Shown here: positions 57,334-64,000 of the stretch, piece after piece
Position numbering within the stretch: position 1 is the first letter of the stretch
Layout of the letters: each line of letters starts with the position of its first letter
Source of the DNA: Margaritispora aquatica
Taxonomy: Eukaryota; Ascomycota; Leotiomycetes; Helotiales; Discinellaceae
Length of the DNA stretch: 64,000 bases
Reading direction: 5' to 3'
Assembly: GCA_007644065.1 (NCBI GenBank)
Contig: VJWN01000009.1
Coordinates: 1,116,001 to 1,180,000, forward strand
Program-made: the position numbers and the translations under genes
Notes under the pieces: model-generated
What the model was told of the DNA's origin: nothing
The model's input: only the letters and a program-made list of their open reading frames with translations
Databases searched by the model: none

Positions 57334-60300
57334 ATGATGGACAATGATGACTTTGTGATTGTGAACGGTGAGTCTTTACCAATCTCTGTGTGTCTGACGA
57401 CTGACTTTTGCAACAGCAAATGACGACTCAAACTCTAGCGACGATGAGAAGGAGCTAAGTGTGTATATATGGGGTGGAAGTAAACATCCATGTATTGACA
57501 AAATATAGTTACACCTAAAGATCTCGAATCAATTCGAGCCTGGCTGATGCCCACCGAATTTGATTCAGATGGAAGCGAGTATCAAAAGCATACACTAGCT
57601 CATACACCCAATACTGGAGATGTAAGTTCTCTCCTTTGTACTGCCTAATCAGGCGCTTTCCACTGTCGCGAGACTTATCGATGCCTCAAGACAATATCCT
57701 ATGACCTCCAGCCCTATTCTTTATGATGGTAAGAATCTGAAAACTGATTCAAACTTCTCATAGTGGCTATTCCAGACAGATCCATAGTAAGTTGTCCCCC
57801 TTCACATTCTTATCTATTGCTGCCGATCAACAAATTCCTAATAGCAATGGGAAATCATGGTTTCCTTCAACTACAAATCCCATGCCTCAAACCAAACCGA
57901 ACCACAACTAACTCGATTTCTTAGTAAGAAATGGCACGACGACTCTGATGGCGTACTTTGGATACAGGGCAAACCCGGCAGCGGAAAATCCGTTGTTAGT
58001 GCCAACCTGATCAACTGCTTGAAGAAGGAGGATTGTCCTGTGTTGTTCTTTTTCTCTCGCCGAATCATTAAGTCAAACAGCGAGCCGAAACATCTTGTTC
58101 GAGACTGCCTATATCAGTTCTTGGATTATAGCATTGCACTGCAAGCGAGACTGAAGAAACTCAAGCAGCAAAATCGGGACATTGACGACGTACAATTTGC
58201 AGAATTGTGGAGGATCCTCGTTTCTGCAATTCTGACAGTACCTAAAGTGTACCTTGTTTTTGATGCATTAGATGAGCTGTCAGTTGAGACGGAAAATTTT
58301 CTTCAACAATTGCTGGAACTTGGACAAAGGAAATCAAAGGCCGTCCGATTATTGATTACAAGTCGTCCCTTACCTTATATACAAGATACACTTCTAGATC
58401 CGTCTATAGACATATTACGGTTAGCAGGTCGCAACGTGGAGCAAGACATATCTCTGTATATTGATCATCGAATTTCAGCCGCAGCGTGCAGGAGCCTCAC
58501 AGAAGACGACCGATCGGCCGTCAAGCACATCCTGTGTCAAAAAGGACAAGGGCTCTTCCTCTATGCCAAATTGATGCTCGACGAGATTCTTCGGAGCACC
58601 GTTCAGGTGCATGACCTTCTGCAAAACTTGCCTAATTCATTAGAGGAAATGTACGTTGATCTTCTAAACGAACACTCAATCCGTTCCGGTGCCAGTCTCA
58701 AGTTTCAGTCCGCATTGCTTTCATGGATCACACATGCGAGTCGACCATTGAGAGTTACTGAGCTCGCAGCTTTGGTCAACTCTCAAGAAGATCGTGCCGA
58801 CTTGAAGGCGAACCAGGATGCGAAACACATGATACGTGTATCCTGTGGCCCCTTATTGGAAATACTTGAGAATCAGACTGTGCAAGTCATCCATCATTCA
58901 TTCACCGAATTTCTCCTGCACGCCGACCGTTCAAGTTCTGAAGTAAACAACGATGGTAAGAATTGGTTTCCTGCATTCAACCCCTCACACGTTCATCGCA
59001 GCTTAGCGTTAGCATGTGTTAACTATCTTCTCTCTGGTTGTCTCGACTCTTGGGAAATAGATTCAGGAGACAATTATCACTATGAGATGCCATCATTGAT
59101 GTCAGAGGGCGCCAGGCGATTGATGATTCAATTTCATCTTCTCCGCTACGCTTCAGAGAACCTTCTCTTCCATGCATCCAAATTTGACACTTTGGATTCG
59201 ATTGTTCTTTTGAAATATCAGACCTTCTTTCGATACAAAGACCATGTTTTCGAAAGTTGGAAGGACTTCATCTCATCTTCCAAAAGCGATAACACGAAGC
59301 CAGACAACTTCCGTCCTATTCATTTAGCAGCCCAAGCTGGCTTGACGTCTTATGTCGCATATCTTCTAGAAGCAGGCGAAGCACCAGACCAGATGGACTC
59401 GAATAAGCGAACCCCAGCTATACATGCCTGTATGAATGGACATGCCAGCACACTCGGTGTGATGTTGAAGCACGGTGGGTGCCCAACTGTTGCTGATGTC
59501 GATGGGCTCACGCCTATTCATCACGCAGCCAAGGGAAATCACGTACAAGTGATCCGATGTCTACTTGATGCGGGTGTGGATCCAAGCACGAAGAAGGCTC
59601 AAGAAGACAAGGATTACTACTCGTGGGCACCTCCCACCATTGGTAAAACACCTATTCAGTATGCCTGTGAACTCGGTAACGAAAGGGCTGTGGTCGAGTT
59701 ATTGGACATTTTGGACGCCTCCGAGAAATCAAAAATCCTACCACATTTCGCAGCCAGAGCAGGGCACTCTAAAATCATTACCTGTTTGCTTAAATGTCCT
59801 GAAATACTGGCAAATATCAACGAAAAGGACAGCCAAAACAACACTGCTTTGTATCTTGCCGCTCGTGTCAGAGACTCCTCATCAATCCGTGTCCTTCTTG
59901 ATCATGGTGCAGATATCCATGCAAAGTCAGAGGATTTAACTGCATCACCAGATGATTCCAATGATTTTCGGCCTGCTAATGGCAAAAGTGGAGGCCATAC
60001 GGCTTTACAGGGTTGGGCATATCCTGTGCACTATTCAGGATATCACGTAGAAAATGCTGAGGAGTGGGAGAAAGTTGGAGCTTTGCTTCTCGAAGCTGGC
60101 TCTGACACGGAAGTGGTCAACGATGCAGGAGAAACCGTTCTGTTTGCTTGGGTCGATCAATTTGTCCATAACCACAAGGACCGTCCAGACAAATTTGTGT
60201 CCTTGATGCTCAAATTTGGTGCAAATACACGCGCAACTTCACTAGACGGCAGCACGATACTTCACAAGATCAGCAGTCGTAACACCAATGACAAGGCTTT

Positions 60301-63300
60301 CAAAATGCTCATCGAGGCAGGAGCTGATATTAATCATGTGCGCAGTCGAGATCTGGTGACGCCTCTCATAGCTGCTGCACAGTTTCAATGTGTCGGTATT
60401 ATTGGAACCTTTGCTCAAAATGGGGTGCTACCAGACTTGCAAGATATTGACGGAAACACAGCCCTTCATCGTATAAGCAAATCCTGGTTATTTGAACTGG
60501 AAGACATGAAAGAGTGGCTGAAGGTCTCAGACCCTTCGATCAAAAACCACAAAGGCGAAACATGTTTATACAATCTTCGATGGGGCAATGGAGGTCAGGG
60601 AAGAGTAGACGCTATCCAGCTCCTTGTCGAACGTGGTTTGGACCTTGAATCCAGGAACCACAAAGGTCGCACAGCATTACTTGCTGCTTGTGCGAGTGGC
60701 GAGAAGAATTTCGTTGCTGGGCTTCTCAAATATGGTGCTAATCCAAAGGCCAAGGATTACCAAGGGAAATCTTGCTTACACATGGTTGCCAGATCACAGA
60801 TGTCTAATTATGACCATGGTCCAATTGATTTCAAAGAAACGGTCGATGTTATGCGATCTCTCATCAATGCTGGAGCTGACATCAACGAAACTGATTTCTT
60901 TGGAAATACACCTTTCCACGATGCTGCTGAGCTGAGTAGCCAATTTAAAACTAACCTTGACTCCATCCTTGAGCTTGGTGGCCTTGCAGATGTCGTCAAT
61001 AGCAAAGGTCAAACCAGCTTACACAAAGTCACTGCAATGAGGGAGAAGACCCCATACCAATGGGAACGCAGAGATATCAGTAAGAGGATCGAGTATCTAT
61101 TGTCGCCCAAGCTTGGTATTCATGTTAATGCTCAGGACAATGAAGGCATGATGGCTATTCACTATGCGGCTGCTGTTTCTGAATCAAGTGTGAGAATGCT
61201 CATTGGTAAAGGAGCAGTCTTTACAGCTAGGTCTAACAATGGTAAGACTTGTCTGCATTATGCAGATGAGAATGGACAGAGCAATATTGTTGGATACCTT
61301 TGCAAGCTATACAAACTCAAAGGTCGATCGGTGGACGAGAAAGATCATTTGTGGCGTACTCCTTTGCACTATGCCGCAAGCTCCGGGAGATCTGAAGCTG
61401 TATATCACATTCTCAAATCTGGTGCTGACGCTACCAGCAGAGACCGGAATGGACTCACCCCCTTACACCTAGCTGCCGAATATCGATCAGATCCGAATCT
61501 CAGGAAGGAGCGCAGGGACCAAGTTCTGCCTCACTGGAGTGATGTGTCTCCTGGACTGAGCAAGTTGCACCCCTACATGGATATGGCCCAGCTTCGCAAA
61601 GAAAATCAATGTGCCAGTTCTGCCATCAGTCATGATGATGAAGCTTGTATGATCGAAGATATCATTCGACTGCTGCTGGAGGCTGGAGCTGAGGTGTCAG
61701 CAACCAACAACTTTGGTCAGACTGCGTATGAAGCTGCTCTTATTCACGAGAATGAGAACATGGTCGTTGAACTTCACAGTCAACAAAGTGATCTAAAGAA
61801 TCCAGTAGCAGATCAGTGGAACCTTTTCAGGACGAAGAATATAGGTCACATGCTACACGATGTTGACGTTGCGAGAACCGACCATTATAGCCTCATGCAA
61901 GCTGCTGTTAACTTTAGAAACGAGGCACTGCTTGACAAACTACTCAGAGCAGGTGTGGATCCAATGGCTGCCGGTCCTGAAGGTCTTTCTATCGTTCACA
62001 CCATCGCACATTTTGGCCTTGTGGCGTTAATGAGGGTGGTGGCGAAGCACATAGGAGATCTGAATGTGTTTACGCCTCCTCTTCTCCATGTGGCGGCGAG
62101 TCGCGAGCTTTCAAACATACAAATGGTTGAGTTGCTGATTGCTCTTGGCGCTGATGTCAATGCCATGTATGAAGAATATGACAAAAATCCAAGATCAACT
62201 GGAGCGGTAATCCCTTCTTACGCGGCTGGGCACATCCTTGCCATGGGGGAGCAGTGGTGGAACATCGATGCTCTGGATATCCTATGCAATGCAGGTGCAA
62301 ATCTAGAAGCATTGGATGCTGATGGAAACTCGGTCCTTCAATGTGCTCTCAATGGCGCGAAGTCTGGGAGTTGGGGTCCTGGAGTCTGGCGAGAGGAAAC
62401 CCTTGAAGTCTTGCTTAAACAAAACGTCAACATAAACATGGTCTCACCTAAGAACGGCCTGACTCCTCTAATGGCCGCCTTACAAGCAGACCGAAGTAGC
62501 GATGTCATCAGAAAAATCATCGATTGTGGCGCAAACATCACATTAGGTAAAATGCCTGCCATTTTTGCCGCTATCGAGACAGAGGACACTGAAGTTGTCA
62601 AGGTCCTGCTCGATGCTGGTGCGGATTTAAATGCATTGTACTACCCTGAAAAGCGGGAGAAATGGGGCTATGGTCCAACTGTTAAAACACCACTTTTGGC
62701 AGCTGCCTTCAAAGATGGTCTCCCCATGAAAAAAAGAGGAGAAATCACCAAGAGGGAACAAGTTATTGAACTCCTGCTGCAACGAGGAGCCGATCCGCTC
62801 GCCGAGCTTCCAGAACAGAACATGACTGTGCTTCACGGAATCGCAGGTTTTCACGGTTTACTCGAGCCTATCATAAAGACTGGTGTCAATCTTGAAATTC
62901 GGGACAGTCAAGGCCGTACACCACTACTCGTAGCATGTTCCCGCATGGCAAACTCCTCGTACCACGTCACTGAGGACGAGTCCGTCCCGCGCGCACTCAT
63001 CAACGCTGGGGCCAACATCCACGCAGTGGACAACGACGGCTCCACTGCTCTGCACCTCGCATGCCAAGCACCTCTCCTGGAAACCGTCAAGCTGCTCATC
63101 TCCAAAGAAGCCTCACTTTCGGTGAAGAACAACGAAGGCTTTCCACCACTCTACTACGCTCTAGCTCATGAATACCTAGTAGACAAGATTAGAATGGTAG
63201 TAGCCCTCACAGACGCAGGTGCAGAAGCCTTCATCAGTGGACCCAAAGGCGAAACGGCCCTCCATCTCCTTGCGCCGCTCTTCATGAAACTTAGTCCCGT

Positions 63301-63766
63301 AACCTGCAAAGGCACAAGTGAGATGTACAAACAGCACCGCTTAGATCCGGAGAAGAGATATTTCGATGACGCGCAAGATCTGTACAAACACTTCCTCGCT
63401 GCCGGCGTGTCGCCTTCCGCTCGGGACGCAGCAGGAAACACACCGCTCTTCCCGTACGTCAAGACAAATAAGGGACGATGCGACTACTACATCATCAGTC
63501 CACCTGCAGAGGAAGATATCAGGGCAATGTTGGATAGTCACGATGTGCTTGCGGTTAACAACGATGGCGATACGCTGTTGCATGCTGTGGCGGCGAGGGA
63601 GGACAGAGATGAGGAGGTAAAGAAAGATGGGCTGTGGTTGTTTGAGGAGCTGATGCGGAGGGGCTTAGATCCAAGACGTGAGAATGGCGCTGGTATGAGC
63701 GCGTTGGATGTAGCTGCCGCTTGTGGCAGAAGTGATATCTTGGAACTTTTCGCAAGGGATGATTAG
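57334..63766 (+). CDS. NACHT-ankyrin STAND (NLR-like) protein, 2017 aa
   Basis: Exons are 57334-57367, 57417-57458, 57509-57621, 57764-57786 (23 nt) and 57925-63766, giving 2018 codons. Introns are 49, 50, 142 and 138 nt. The spliced N-terminus (MMDNDDFVIVNANDDSN...) leads through TPNTGDWLFQTDPYKKW into the nucleotide-binding domain. The open frame starting at ATG 57857 would begin inside the last intron. Walker A GKPGSGKS is at 86-93, Walker B YLVFDALDEL near 180-190 and LLITSRP near 213. A helical region follows, then a very long ankyrin array from about residue 530 to the end. Typical units include TPLHYAASSGRSEAVYHILK and TALHLACQAPLLETVKLLIS. Such proteins oligomerise on sensing a ligand and control cell death or defence. 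The short acidic N-terminus shows no known effector domain. Confidence 0.92.
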
Positions 63767-64000
63767 ATAGTCAATTTGTTGCACCTTCGCAATTGAGGGA
63801 GGTTGAAGTGAGTGAATCTTTTCTGGGTTATTTAGAATTGGGTGTATATCAAAATTGAGAAATTTCTATAATTAAAATCTTGGAACACGCCATGAGTTTC
63901 GTAGGATGATCAACAATCACATCAACAACTTTAGTCAAGTGCTTGTCACATATCTCGGTTGGACCCTCTCGCTTAAAAAGGGGAATGCTCGCTATCCTAT
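63767..64000. other. 3' region of the NACHT-ankyrin gene
   Basis: AT-rich sequence with ATAATTAAAATC near 63868. No further gene before the window ends. Confidence 0.5.

Noticed and set aside
57857..57924. ATG at 57857 as the start of the NACHT-ankyrin protein
   Set aside because: The first 22 codons lie in an intron; splicing from upstream exons produces the conserved motif before the P-loop.

Overview
This window is nuclear DNA of a filamentous ascomycete (Pezizomycotina). Short introns, mostly 42-125 nt with GTRNGT donors, CTRAY-like branch sites and YAG acceptors, interrupt almost every gene. The gene content is typical of the group: a G-beta subunit, a Zn(II)2Cys6 regulator, a HET-domain protein, a NACHT-ankyrin protein, a secreted pectate lyase and FMP27. 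A plant-associated Leotiomycete is my best guess, but that placement is inference. I built the multi-exon models by hand from splice signals and frame; each model quoted sums to a whole number of codons.

Region 1-7.3 kb: the 3' end of a Ser/Thr-rich single-pass membrane protein, a frame-broken hypothetical locus, a two-exon hypothetical gene, a four-exon orphan gene and a complete adenosine deaminase-like (ADAL) gene. Region 7.3-21 kb: a G-protein beta subunit, a 4.2-kb non-coding gap rich in simple repeats, a class I phosducin-like protein (a G-beta-gamma chaperone) and a 999-residue Zn2Cys6 regulator. Region 21-30.5 kb: a U-box cyclophilin (CYP8/PPIL2), a small CxxC protein, a seven-TM DUF7702-like membrane protein and a decayed Zn2Cys6 factor gene with stops and a broken zinc cluster. 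Region 30.8-37.3 kb looks accessory: a HET-domain protein, a PL1 pectate lyase, the tail of another transcription-factor-like gene, and a second member of the Ser/Thr-rich membrane protein family seen at the window start.

Region 37.8-56 kb is a compact housekeeping block: a DUF1308 protein, Swd2 (COMPASS/CPF), Oac1 mitochondrial carrier, Ctu2/Ncs2 (tRNA thiolation), Ptm1/GPR107-type membrane protein and an intronless 8.9-kb FMP27 (BLTP2 lipid-transfer protein). The right end carries a 2017-residue NACHT-ankyrin STAND protein whose true 5' end lies in four short upstream exons, one a 23-nt microexon.

Main points for a second look: linkage of G-beta with its phosducin-like chaperone; the relic Zn2Cys6 gene; the orphan gene at 4-5.6 kb with an in-frame TAG; the HET and NACHT-ankyrin genes in one interval; and the paired Ser/Thr-rich membrane proteins. 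I found no tRNA, rRNA, CRISPR array or intact transposon.
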